From the NCBI GenBank assembly GCA_031550205.1, contig JAVBOV010000045.1:1-13638 (forward strand): a DNA stretch of 13,638 nucleotides. The letters run 5' to 3'. This document shows positions 5,270 through 11,806 of the stretch, one piece after another. The notes under the pieces are model-generated. The model was not told where the DNA came from. It did not search any database and saw only the letters and a program-made list of their open reading frames with translations. Positions within the stretch are counted from its first letter, which is position 1. Every line of letters begins with the position of its first letter. A program made the position numbers and the translations under genes. The stretch is from JAVBOV01 sp031550205 (GTDB taxonomy: Bacteria > Pseudomonadota > Alphaproteobacteria > RF32 > CAG-239).

Positions 5270-6508
5270 ATGATTAATTTGGCACAAACGTTAGAGCATT
5301 ACGGCATAAAAGGCGAAGTTGTGAAAATCAACAGCGGGCCTCTGGTCACGCAGATTGAATTTTTGCCCGAGGCCGGCACCAAAATAAAAAACATAACAGC
5401 CTCTTTGCCCGATATTGCCAGAGAGCTCAAAACCTCTTCTCTGCGCGTTGAGCCGGTTGAAGGCTCCAATAACCTCGGCTTTGAAATTCCCGCCGATGAC
5501 ATGCGCATAATCGACTTTAAGCAAATCCTTGCTTCAACTGAATTTACGGCGGCCAAAGGCGATTTGCCCATTTGTCTGGGTGTGGATATCAAAGGTACAC
5601 CGGTTTTTGCCGACCTTGCCAAAATGCCTCATCTTCTGGTTGCCGGCACCACCGGCTCCGGCAAATCGGTGGGCTTAAACACCTTCATCCTCTCTTTAAT
5701 TAACAAAAAAACACCGGATGAATTAAAGCTGGTCTTAATCGACCCCAAACGCATTGAATTCAGCGTTTATAACAATCAAAAATATCTGTTGACCCCGGTC
5801 ATCACCGACAATTCTTTGGCCATGCAGGCTCTTGAAACTCTGGTTTTTGAAATGGAACGCCGCTATGGCCTTTTTGAACAAAGCTTATGCAAAAATATTG
5901 CTGATTACAAGGCCAAAGTGGCAAATTTGCCATATATTGTCTGCGTTATAGATGAATTTGCCGACTTAATTGCCTCTGATAAAAAGGTTGAAAAATCGAT
6001 TCAGCTCTTGGCGCAAAAAGCCAGGGCTTGCGGAATCCACATCATCCTTGCCACCCAGCGCCCCTCGGTTGATGTTGTGACCGGCGTTTTGAAGGCAAAT
6101 TTCCCATCGCGCCTTTCATACAAGGTTGCTTCCAATGCCGATTCTCGAACCATCTTGGACTCTCCCGGCGCTGAAGATTTAATCGGCCGCGGTGACAGCC
6201 TGTTTCTGGCCGCCAACGGAGAATTAAAACGCATCCACGGCGCATATGTTAAAGACGATGATATTGATAATATTCTAAAACCATACCGCTGCAAAACCGC
6301 CCCGATGCCGCAAAAGGTTCCTCCCCTTTCAAGGGGAGGTCAGGAGGGGTCGGCAATCTCATCCAAATCTCCCAAACCCCAAAAATCATGGTTCAGAAGA
6401 CTTTTTGAAGGCTGGAATAACTTGCGTGTTAAAGATAAAAAAGTAATAATAGGCGCAATAACCTGGGTTTTTGGAACGCTGCTTGGCACCGCCAAAAAAC
6501 GCAAATAA
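5270..6508 (+). CDS. FtsK/SpoIIIE-like DNA translocase, short form with C-terminal hydrophobic tail
   Basis: A 412-aa ATPase of the FtsK/SpoIIIE family, which pumps double-stranded DNA. The alpha domain occupies about residues 5-90 (GPLVTQIEFLPEAGTKI, then DIARELKTSSLRVEPV). The RecA-like beta domain has Walker A GTTGSGKS at 126-133, VLIDPKRIEFSVYN at 155-168, Walker B IVCVIDEF at 223-230 and the ATQRPSVDVVTGVLKANFPS segment at 261-280. Typical FtsK proteins are about 750-900 aa. This one has no N-terminal membrane domain or linker, and no C-terminal winged-helix gamma domain, which in FtsK reads KOPS orienting sequences. Instead residues 391-408 (VIIGAITWVFGTLLGTA) could form one membrane segment flanked by lysines. 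Residues 350-362 (VPPLSRGGQEGSA) are encoded by a REP-like repeat. The ribosome binding site is weak (GGAAAG). A full-length FtsK may exist elsewhere; this may be a specialised paralog. Confidence 0.9.
   Translation: MINLAQTLEHYGIKGEVVKINSGPLVTQIEFLPEAGTKIKNITASLPDIARELKTSSLRVEPVEGSNNLGFEIPADDMRIIDFKQILASTEFTAAKGDLPICLGVDIKGTPVFADLAKMPHLLVAGTTGSGKSVGLNTFILSLINKKTPDELKLVLIDPKRIEFSVYNNQKYLLTPVITDNSLAMQALETLVFEMERRYGLFEQSLCKNIADYKAKVANLPYIVCVIDEFADLIASDKKVEKSIQLLAQKARACGIHIILATQRPSVDVVTGVLKANFPSRLSYKVASNADSRTILDSPGAEDLIGRGDSLFLAANGELKRIHGAYVKDDDIDNILKPYRCKTAPMPQKVPPLSRGGQEGSAISSKSPKPQKSWFRRLFEGWNNLRVKDKKVIIGAITWVFGTLLGTAKKRK
6320..6359 (+). repeat. REP-like palindromic repeat inside the FtsK-like coding sequence
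   Basis: CCTCCCCTT-TC-AAGGGGAGG is a perfect 9-bp stem, followed by a G-rich tail to AATCT. It matches the reverse complement of 8270-8309 at about 34 of 40 positions. Here it is translated in frame. Confidence 0.8.
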
Positions 6509-6520
6509 CCCCTCATTGTT

Positions 6521-6565
6521 TGTCATTTCGACGACCCGACTGAAAGGAGTGAAGGAGAAATCTTC
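6521..6565. repeat. Possible dispersed intergenic repeat
   Basis: TGTCATTTCGACGACC, continuing to GAAGGAGAAATCTTC, lies between the FtsK-like gene and tRNA-Thr. Sequences of the form 'GTCATTTCGAC...GGAGAAATCT' are widespread as intergenic repeats in bacterial genomes. There is only one copy in this window, so the call rests on recall. Confidence 0.4.
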
Positions 6566-6600
6566 AAGGTAGAGGTAGCTCAAAATTATTTATCCATAAA

Positions 6601-6676
6601 GCCGGCTTAGCTCAGTTGGTAGAGCAATGCTTTCGTAAAGCAAAGGTCGTGTGTTCGATTCACATAGCCGGCACCA
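6601..6676 (+). tRNA. tRNA-Thr (anticodon CGU)
   Basis: A full cloverleaf. The acceptor stem is GCCGGCT/AGCCGGC, the D arm is GCTC-AGTTGGTA-GAGC, the anticodon loop is TTCGTAA (anticodon CGT), the T arm is GTGTG-TTCGATT-CACAT, followed by discriminator A and an encoded CCA. It reads ACG codons. Its last 19 bases are repeated at 6874-6892. Confidence 0.96.
6658..6676 (+). repeat. 19-nt repeat, tRNA-Thr 3' end (attL-like)
   Basis: ATTCACATAGCCGGCACCA, from the T-loop to the CCA end of tRNA-Thr. It is identical to 6874-6892 in direct orientation. Duplication of this part of a tRNA is the classic mark of tyrosine-integrase insertion. Confidence 0.9.
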
Positions 6677-6677
6677 T

Positions 6678-6719
6678 AAACAAAGCCTTACCGCCTCAAA
6701 TGGCGTTAAGGCTTTGTTT
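6678..6719 (+). terminator. Long hairpin downstream of tRNA-Thr, probable terminator
   Basis: Two 18-nt arms with one mismatch (AAACAAAGCCTTACCGCC and GGCGTTAAGGCTTTGTTT) surround a 6-nt loop. It starts 2 bases after the tRNA. The following sequence has no long T-run, so termination relies on the stem and TTTGTTTG. Confidence 0.6.
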
Positions 6720-6873
6720 GTGGGTTGCAGGCTCGGGAATCGAACTGCCGCAGGCGTTCGGAGTTGCTAGTTGGCAAGCTCATATTCAAATTTTTTAGCG
6801 TTAGCTTAAATTTGCGTTTAGAGCGAGCCTTACGAAACGAAAGGGGCCCATTTTGCAAAAAATGGGAATATCC
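6720..6873. other. Non-coding remnant between the tRNA-Thr end copies
   Basis: No gene was found. The stretch holds a hairpin at 6741-6760 (CGAACTGCC-GC-AGGCGTTCG with a bulge) and another at 6847-6866 (CCCATTTT-GCAA-AAAATGGG, a GNRA-type loop). The sequence near 6730-6748 on the minus strand resembles a tRNA T-arm (GTTCGATTCCC) but does not fold into one. It may be what is left of an integrated element. Confidence 0.4.
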
Positions 6874-6892
6874 ATTCACATAGCCGGCACCA
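6874..6892 (+). repeat. 19-nt repeat, displaced copy of tRNA-Thr 3' end (attR-like)
   Basis: Identical to 6658-6676 and 216 bp downstream of it. It is not preceded by any other tRNA sequence. Confidence 0.9.
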
Positions 6893-6915
6893 CAAAGTTC
6901 CCAAGAAATTGGCTT

Positions 6916-8091
6916 TTATTTAGATTTCAAACCTTTATAATAAATCGGCAGCAAAAAGAAAAATGCTACATACATAATCAGCAGCGATACATATTCCGAA
7001 AATATATCAGCCATAACTCCAACAAATAAAGAGCAAATTCCATAAACCAAACTTCTGAACAAAGACACCACAGACCCCATTGTTGCCCGTTGCTTATCGG
7101 TAAATTCGTTCTGCATTAAAGTGTTTTGGGCAGGTTCCGCAATTCCATATGTTAAATTATCAAATGCTTTTATAAAAGGAGATATAATTGAATTTGTTAA
7201 AACAGACAGCAGGTTTATAACATAATTTAATCCGATAAAAGTCATGACGGTTTTGGTATAGCCAAAGGTCATCGATATTTTATGAGATAAGAAACTGCCC
7301 AATGAACCGAGAAAATAAGAAAGAGTCCTTAAAGCGCCCAGCGTCCAAGTAGGCACAAAACGGTTAAAAAACACATTAACAAAATCATAAGCCGCCATTC
7401 CGATGCCATAATCAAGCCCCGTTGCAAGCGTAAGATAACGAAGCCTTTTGTTCTTCCATACATTTTTTAATGACTTTCCAAAATGAGCAAACGGATTATC
7501 GCTGATTTCATCTGTTTGAGTTTTAGTTTCATATAGGCATAAAGAAATTATGGTCATCAAAAGGCTTACAATAACCACAACATAAAAAGTCTCTCTCATG
7601 CCGGCCAGCCACACAATCAAGGCACCAAATAACGCAGAAATGCCAAAAGCTAAGTTCTTAAACCCTCTGTTCTTTCCCAATACCTTATGATATTTTATCT
7701 CTTTTCCATTTTCCTTCAAACTGTCATAAATCAGGGCTTCATTATTTCCACTCATCAAAGCATTATATGCTCCATAAAACAAACTTGCCAAAACAAGCAA
7801 AAAATAGCTGTTTGCCGCCGAATATAAACAAGCTGCAATAAAAACGAATAAAGAGCCGAAAAGAGTCACCGTTTTCCGTTTTAATTTATCTGACAAAATA
7901 CCGGTCGGAACTTCTAAACACGTTGTAGTAAGGTTGTGAATAGCCCCCAGACTCATTGCAAGGGTGAAGCTGCCGGTTACTTGCGAGAAATAAATAACAA
8001 AAAACGGTGCGCACGGCCAAAAACCATCTAAAAAGCTGAATATGTAAAAAAGTTTTATGTTTCTTAATGATTTTGTTTTGTGTGGCGGCAT
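6916..8091 (-). CDS. MFS transporter
   Basis: A 391-aa major facilitator superfamily protein with about 12 hydrophobic segments. It is a clear paralog of the element-borne MFS at 1219-2385. Shared blocks include the start (F..LDGFWPCAPFFVIYFSQVTGS against F..GDLWPLSALAIVYFEQITGS), EVPTGILSDKLKRK, the CxNRGF-like central loop and QRATMGSVVSLFRSL. Motif A is imperfect (DKLKRKT rather than DKIGRRKT). The substrate is unknown. The start ATG at 8091 is supported by AGGA about 8 nt upstream. It stands alone on the minus strand between tRNA-Thr and the mla operon and is divergent from the latter. Confidence 0.88.
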   Translation of the reverse strand: MPPHKTKSLRNIKLFYIFSFLDGFWPCAPFFVIYFSQVTGSFTLAMSLGAIHNLTTTCLEVPTGILSDKLKRKTVTLFGSLFVFIAACLYSAANSYFLLVLASLFYGAYNALMSGNNEALIYDSLKENGKEIKYHKVLGKNRGFKNLAFGISALFGALIVWLAGMRETFYVVVIVSLLMTIISLCLYETKTQTDEISDNPFAHFGKSLKNVWKNKRLRYLTLATGLDYGIGMAAYDFVNVFFNRFVPTWTLGALRTLSYFLGSLGSFLSHKISMTFGYTKTVMTFIGLNYVINLLSVLTNSIISPFIKAFDNLTYGIAEPAQNTLMQNEFTDKQRATMGSVVSLFRSLVYGICSLFVGVMADIFSEYVSLLIMYVAFFFLLPIYYKGLKSK

Positions 8092-8229
8092 ATTTGTTCC
8101 TACGTTTATTTATAAGCATTCTAAGCATAAATATAAAGAAAAGTAAAATGTTAAATGCCATCGTGTAAATGTTTTTTGGAAACACCATCTCCAACTTTTC
8201 CCCATCCTTTTCCTTTTCTTCCTCAGGCC

Positions 8230-8258
8230 TTGAAATTTAGTTGCTCGTCATATACATT
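8230..8258 (+). promoter_or_regulatory. Putative promoter of the mla operon
   Basis: TTGAAA (8230-8235), a 17-nt gap, then TACATT (8253-8258). This predicts a start near 8265 and a 5' leader of about 50 nt that contains the REP-like repeat. Confidence 0.45.
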
Positions 8259-8269
8259 AGATGCAACTT

Positions 8270-8309
8270 AGATTACTGACCCCACCTAGCCTCCCCTCGA
8301 AAGGGGAGG
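8270..8309 (-). repeat. REP-like palindromic repeat in the mlaE leader
   Basis: Inverted copy of 6320-6359. The stem is CCTCCCCT/AGGGGAGG with a CGAA loop. Its right arm, GGGGAGG at 8303-8309, is the ribosome binding site of mlaE, 5 bases before the ATG. Confidence 0.8.
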
Positions 8310-8314
8310 GAATT

Positions 8315-9454
8315 ATGAAGAACCCTATGGCCGATATTGCAAAAATAGAATATTCATGGACTGATAAAACCCGTCTGGAGCTTAAGCTCCAGGGCGATTA
8401 TCTCGGCTATAGCGATGACAAAGCCAAAGAGGATTTATTCTCTCAATTAAACCTCCGCTCGCTTCGAGAAATTAAAATCAACGCCAAAGCTCTGGGCAAA
8501 TGGGATTCAAGCCTTGTTGCCGTCATCTATAACTTGGTTAAAATCTCCAAATCACACAACATCAAGCTTGATGTTTCCGCTCTGCCTGAAGGCTTAAAAC
8601 GCCTGATTGACTTGGCTTTTTCCGTCGACCGCAAGCCCGATTCTCAGCACCACGAAGAGCTTTCTTTCTTTGAAAACCTGGGGCAGGGCACGCTGAATGC
8701 CTATGCTTCCTTCAAAAGCGGCATCAGTTTTTTGGCTGATTCTGCCGGTGCTATTGGCCGTTTTTTCACGAGCAAAGCCGTAATGCGCAAGGTCGATTTT
8801 TATTTCTCGCTTGAAGACTGCAGCTACCGCGCTTTTGCCATTGTGGCCTTAATCAGCTTCATGGTCGGCTTAATCTTCGGCTTTGTCGGCGCCATGCAGC
8901 TCAAAATTTTCGGCGCGCAAATATATGTGGCCAGCCTTGTGGCTCTGGCCATGGTCCGCGTCATGGGCGCAGTCATGACCGGCATCATCATCGCCGGCCG
9001 CACCGGCTCATCATACGCCGCCACCATCGGCACCATGCAGGTTAATGAAGAAATTGACGCCCTAAACACCATGGGCATTCCCGTGGTCGATTTTCTGCTC
9101 CTTCCGCGCATGATGGCCTTAATGTTGATGATGCCGCTTTTAACCGTCTTTTCCGATGTCCTGGGCATGCTCGGCGGCGCCTTTGTCGGCATCTTCATGC
9201 TAAGCCTTTCCCCTTCCGAATATTGGGATAATTCTCTGCAAGTCTTAAACATGAAGCATTTTCTGGTCGGCCTGTTTCACGGCTTCACCTTTGGCTGCAT
9301 CATTGCCATTTGCGGCTGCTACCACGGCTTAAAATGCGGCCGCGATGCCGACAGCGTGGGCAAAGCCACCACCGCGGCAGTGGTATATTCCATTGTCTGG
9401 ATAATTGTTGCAACCGCCGTCATTACGGTTTTTTGTCAGGTGCTGGGCATATGA
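8315..9454 (+). CDS. mlaE: MlaE-type lipid ABC transporter permease with N-terminal STAS domain
   Basis: A 379-aa inner-membrane permease of the MlaE family. With MlaF and MlaD it should form the MCE-type complex that moves phospholipids between the envelope membranes. Residues 1-105 resemble a STAS domain (LELKLQGDYLG, REIKINAKALGKWDSSLVAVIYNLV, IKLDVSALPEGLKRLIDLA), taking the place of a separate MlaB. The permease follows from about 165, with the family core GFVGAMQLKIFGAQIYVASL and then MTGIIIAGRTGSSYAATIGT, EEIDALNTMGI and PRMMALMLMMPLLTVFSDVLG. I start at 8315 because GGGGAGG is 5 nt upstream. The in-frame ATG at 8261 would translate the REP-like repeat, and ATG 8327 is a less likely alternative. 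The stop overlaps the mlaF start (ATGA). The organisation is usual for alphaproteobacteria. Confidence 0.93.
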   Translation: MKNPMADIAKIEYSWTDKTRLELKLQGDYLGYSDDKAKEDLFSQLNLRSLREIKINAKALGKWDSSLVAVIYNLVKISKSHNIKLDVSALPEGLKRLIDLAFSVDRKPDSQHHEELSFFENLGQGTLNAYASFKSGISFLADSAGAIGRFFTSKAVMRKVDFYFSLEDCSYRAFAIVALISFMVGLIFGFVGAMQLKIFGAQIYVASLVALAMVRVMGAVMTGIIIAGRTGSSYAATIGTMQVNEEIDALNTMGIPVVDFLLLPRMMALMLMMPLLTVFSDVLGMLGGAFVGIFMLSLSPSEYWDNSLQVLNMKHFLVGLFHGFTFGCIIAICGCYHGLKCGRDADSVGKATTAAVVYSIVWIIVATAVITVFCQVLGI

Positions 9455-10209
9455 GCAAAGAAAACGTTTTAGACATTAAAAACTTAGAAATTGCCTACGG
9501 CGATTTTGTGCTCATGCGTGATATTAATTTTACCGTTAAAAAAGGCGATGTATTCATCATCATGGGCGGCAGCGGCTGCGGCAAATCAAGCCTGCTGAAG
9601 CTTTTAACCGGCTTAAAAGAACCGAGCAAAGGCACGGTTCTGGTAAGAGGTGTTGATTTTTGGGGCTCTGATGAAAAAACCAGAAATTCAATTATGCAAA
9701 AAAACGGCATCTTATATCAAAGCGGTGCGCTGTTTTCTTCCATGACCTTAAAAGAAAATATCGCCATGCCTTTGCAGCAATACACCAAATATTCCAAATC
9801 CGATATCGATGACCTGGTCTCCTTAAAGCTATCCTTGGTCGGGCTTGCCGGGTTTGAAGAATTTTACCCTTCGGAAATTTCCGGCGGCATGAAAAAGCGC
9901 GCCGGCCTGGCCCGCGCCCTGGCCTTAGACCCGGATATCTTATATTTTGACGAGCCTTCGGCCGGTCTTGACCCCGTCAGTTCCAAATTGCTTGACGACC
10001 TGATTATTGAAATCAGCCAAAGTCTGGGCACCACCATTGTAGTGGTAACCCACGAACTGCCGTCCATTTTTGCCATCGGCACCAACTCCATCTTTTTGGA
10101 TGTTAACACCAGAACGGCTGCGGCGCACGGCAACCCTAATGATTTATTGAAAAATCCGCCCAATGAAACTGTTTTAAACTTCTTAACCAGAGGGAAACAC
10201 AAAAAATGA
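9451..10209 (+). CDS. mlaF: MlaF-type ABC transporter ATP-binding protein
   Basis: A 252-aa cytoplasmic ATPase that powers the MlaE permease. All ABC motifs are present: Walker A GGSGCGKSS at 39-47, Q-loop Gln90 in ILYQSGALF, the signature SGGMKKRAGLARAL at 144-157, Walker B ILYFDEPSAGLDP at 163-175 and the H-loop His201 in VVVTHEL. SGGMKKR and YQSGALF are characteristic of the MlaF/MCE-associated subfamily. The start is the ATG overlapping the mlaE stop by four bases. A longer in-frame start at 9310 lies wholly within mlaE and is not used. The stop overlaps mlaD in the same way, so translation of the three genes is probably coupled. Confidence 0.95.
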   Translation: MSKENVLDIKNLEIAYGDFVLMRDINFTVKKGDVFIIMGGSGCGKSSLLKLLTGLKEPSKGTVLVRGVDFWGSDEKTRNSIMQKNGILYQSGALFSSMTLKENIAMPLQQYTKYSKSDIDDLVSLKLSLVGLAGFEEFYPSEISGGMKKRAGLARALALDPDILYFDEPSAGLDPVSSKLLDDLIIEISQSLGTTIVVVTHELPSIFAIGTNSIFLDVNTRTAAAHGNPNDLLKNPPNETVLNFLTRGKHKK

Positions 10210-10955
10210 GCAAAATTCCTAACAAAAAAATGATTGGCCTGTTTACTTTTGTCGGCATCTTAATTTTTATCAGCTTTATGGTGCTCTTCTTAAAAGACAA
10301 GCTTTTCATACGTGAAAAAGACCTGCTGGTTATGTATTTTGATGAATCTATCAAAGGCTTGAGCATCGGTTCTCCCGTTGTCTTAAAAGGCGTGGAGCTG
10401 GGCAAGGTTGTGCGCATAGACATGGTTGCCAATGTTGAAGACTTAAGCTTCAGCATTCCGGTTTATGTCAAAATAAACTCTGATCAGGTAATCACCATGC
10501 ATGATAAACCGCTGATAAACCAAAGTCATCCGCTTTTGCGCAGATTGGTGGAAAAAGGCATGCGCGCCCGCCTGGCCACTCAAAATTTTTTAACCGGCCA
10601 ATTGATGATTGAGCTTGAGGTGGATCCCGATTCTCCGGCGGTGTTTAAGGGCGACGGCTCTCATAAGGAAATTCCCACCGTACTTTCTTCTCTTGGAGAG
10701 TTGTCTAAGGGCCTGCAGGATCTGCCCATCAGACAAAGCTTAGACCGCTTTAACGATCTTTTGGAGCAGGCGACCAAACTTGCTGAAAACGCCAACAAGA
10801 TTGTCAACAACTCCAGCGGAGATGCTGCCAACACCATCGATAATTTGAACAAAACCATTAAGGATGTCGGCGAGGCCGCCCAGTCTTTGCGCAACTTCTC
10901 CGATTATATTGAACGCCACCCTGAAGCACTGCTGAAAGGCAAAGGAGGATACTAA
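10206..10955 (+). CDS. mlaD: MlaD/MCE-domain periplasmic lipid-binding subunit
   Basis: A 249-aa protein with a short cytoplasmic N-terminus, one membrane anchor at about residues 9-30 (MIGLFTFVGILIFISFMVLFL) and a single MCE domain at about 38-140 (LLVMYFDESIKGLSIGSPVVLKGVELGKV... ending LTGQLMIELEVDP). The C-terminal part from about 165 is helical (ATKLAENANKI, AANTIDNLNKTIKDVGEAAQ) and ends NFSDYIERHPEALLKGKGGY, an ending seen in PqiB- and YebT-like and alphaproteobacterial MlaD proteins. MCE subunits form hexameric rings with a lipid pore. The start overlaps the mlaF stop by four bases (ATGA), and the next gene follows by one base. Confidence 0.93.
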   Translation: MSKIPNKKMIGLFTFVGILIFISFMVLFLKDKLFIREKDLLVMYFDESIKGLSIGSPVVLKGVELGKVVRIDMVANVEDLSFSIPVYVKINSDQVITMHDKPLINQSHPLLRRLVEKGMRARLATQNFLTGQLMIELEVDPDSPAVFKGDGSHKEIPTVLSSLGELSKGLQDLPIRQSLDRFNDLLEQATKLAENANKIVNNSSGDAANTIDNLNKTIKDVGEAAQSLRNFSDYIERHPEALLKGKGGY

Positions 10956-10956
10956 A

Positions 10957-11562
10957 ATGAAAAAACAAAACAATAATGTCATTCTGAGGTTTACAAGGCA
11001 AACCGTGAGAATCTCGGCCATATGTCTTTTTCTCACTTCTTGCGGCACCAGCGCTCCTACCAAGTTTTATCAGCTGCAGTCAGGAACGGAGCAGGTTAAG
11101 CCCATAGACAGCCGCAAGATTATTGTCGGCGTGGATACGGCCGATGTCGCCGGCTATATCGAGCGTCCGCAGATTGTGACCTTGAGTGATAATTCGGAGC
11201 TTTATATGTCTGAATACAACCGTTGGGCCGAACCTTTGTCTGATTCTGTGCAAAGGGTTGTTGCTGAAAACCTCTCAAAATATTTGAAAAACGGCATGGC
11301 CAAACCGGTCAGCACCAAGAGTGAAGCCTATGATTATATTGTAACCATTGAATTAAACAAGCTTGACGGCGAACTTGGTAAAACAGCGCAGCTTGATGCT
11401 TGGTGGACCATTGGCCGGAAAAATTTAAAAAATCCCGTGCGCGAGAGAACAACGCTGACTTCTCCTGTCGGCAAAGAATATAACGATTTGGTTGAAGTTC
11501 AAAGCAAGCTTATTTCTGAACTTTCCAAACAAATCGCCGTCAAAATTTCTAAGATGAACTGA
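10957..11562 (+). CDS. PqiC-like ABC-type transport auxiliary lipoprotein
   Basis: A 201-aa lipoprotein of the PqiC / ABC_trans_aux (DUF330) family. The N-terminal signal ends in a lipobox (FLTSC, lipidated Cys29). The mature part has the family pattern: TKFYQLQSG, KIIVGVDTADVAGYIERPQIVTL, then YNRWAEPLSDSVQRVVAENLSKYL. In E. coli, PqiC is the outer-membrane partner of the MCE protein PqiB. Its place last in this operon suggests it docks the MlaD ring to the outer membrane, which is an inference. AAAGGAGG, inside the end of mlaD, is a near-ideal ribosome binding site for the ATG at 10957. Its stop codon lies within the first copy of the 59-bp terminator repeat. Confidence 0.88.
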   Translation: MKKQNNNVILRFTRQTVRISAICLFLTSCGTSAPTKFYQLQSGTEQVKPIDSRKIIVGVDTADVAGYIERPQIVTLSDNSELYMSEYNRWAEPLSDSVQRVVAENLSKYLKNGMAKPVSTKSEAYDYIVTIELNKLDGELGKTAQLDAWWTIGRKNLKNPVRERTTLTSPVGKEYNDLVEVQSKLISELSKQIAVKISKMN

Positions 11563-11616
11563 CCCCCGGCCACCGCCCCTGACCACTAAAAATCCCTCCA
11601 ACCGGAGGGATTTTTT
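11558..11616 (+). repeat. 59-bp terminator repeat, copy A
   Basis: Starts ACTGACCCCCGGCCACC and ends with the GGAGGGATTTTTT terminator arm. It is identical over 59 bases to 11747-11805. It contains the TGA stop of the pqiC-like gene. Confidence 0.95.
11588..11616 (+). terminator. Rho-independent terminator of the mla operon
   Basis: AAAAATCCCTCC-AACC-GGAGGGATTTTTT: a 12-bp stem with a 4-base loop and a T-tract, 25 bases after the stop of the pqiC-like gene. Confidence 0.92.
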
Positions 11617-11623
11617 ACACCCT

Positions 11624-11650
11624 CGTCATCCTGAACGAAGTGACGGATCC
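11624..11650. repeat. Possible dispersed intergenic repeat
   Basis: CGTCATCCTGAACGAAGTGA followed by CGGATCC resembles a widespread intergenic repeat of the form 'GTCATCCTGAGCGAAG...GGATC'. CGTCA and TGACG can pair. There is only one copy in this window. Confidence 0.4.
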
Positions 11651-11746
11651 ATTGTATAATCGGGTGGATTATTCATTTTAAATGACGCCTTTAAAACAAA
11701 AACCCTCTTGAAAGTGAGCCGTTCAAAAAGATATATGCATCACATC

Positions 11747-11805
11747 ACTGACCCCCGGCCACCGCCCCTGACCACTAAAAATCCCTCCAACCGGAGGGAT
11801 TTTTT
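11747..11805. repeat. 59-bp terminator repeat, copy B
   Basis: Exact copy of 11558-11616, 189 bp further on. It ends 1 base before the stop codon of the minus-strand HAD gene. Confidence 0.95.
11777..11805 (-). terminator. Terminator of the HAD gene (symmetrical hairpin)
   Basis: The hairpin of repeat copy B lies immediately past the HAD stop. Its A-run becomes a T-tract on the minus strand, so it should work in both directions. Confidence 0.8.
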
Positions 11806-11806
11806 C

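Noticed and set aside
6728..6760. A second tRNA (minus strand) with a T-arm-like GTTCGATTCCC
   Set aside because: The five-base T stem does not pair and no acceptor or anticodon arm can be drawn; at most a fragment.
6616..6798. Plus-strand frame of 60 codons starting inside tRNA-Thr
   Set aside because: It is made of tRNA, hairpin and remnant sequence; not a credible gene.
8824..9252. Minus-strand 142-codon frame opposite mlaE
   Set aside because: Met/Thr/Pro-rich low-complexity shadow of the MlaE membrane region.
9310..9450. Longer MlaF start inside mlaE
   Set aside because: The extra residues are unrelated to ABC ATPases; ATG 9451 overlaps the mlaE stop in the usual ATGA form.
11558..11805. 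CRISPR-like direct repeats
   Set aside because: There are only two exact copies, containing a terminator hairpin and 130 bp of unrelated sequence between them; no array structure.
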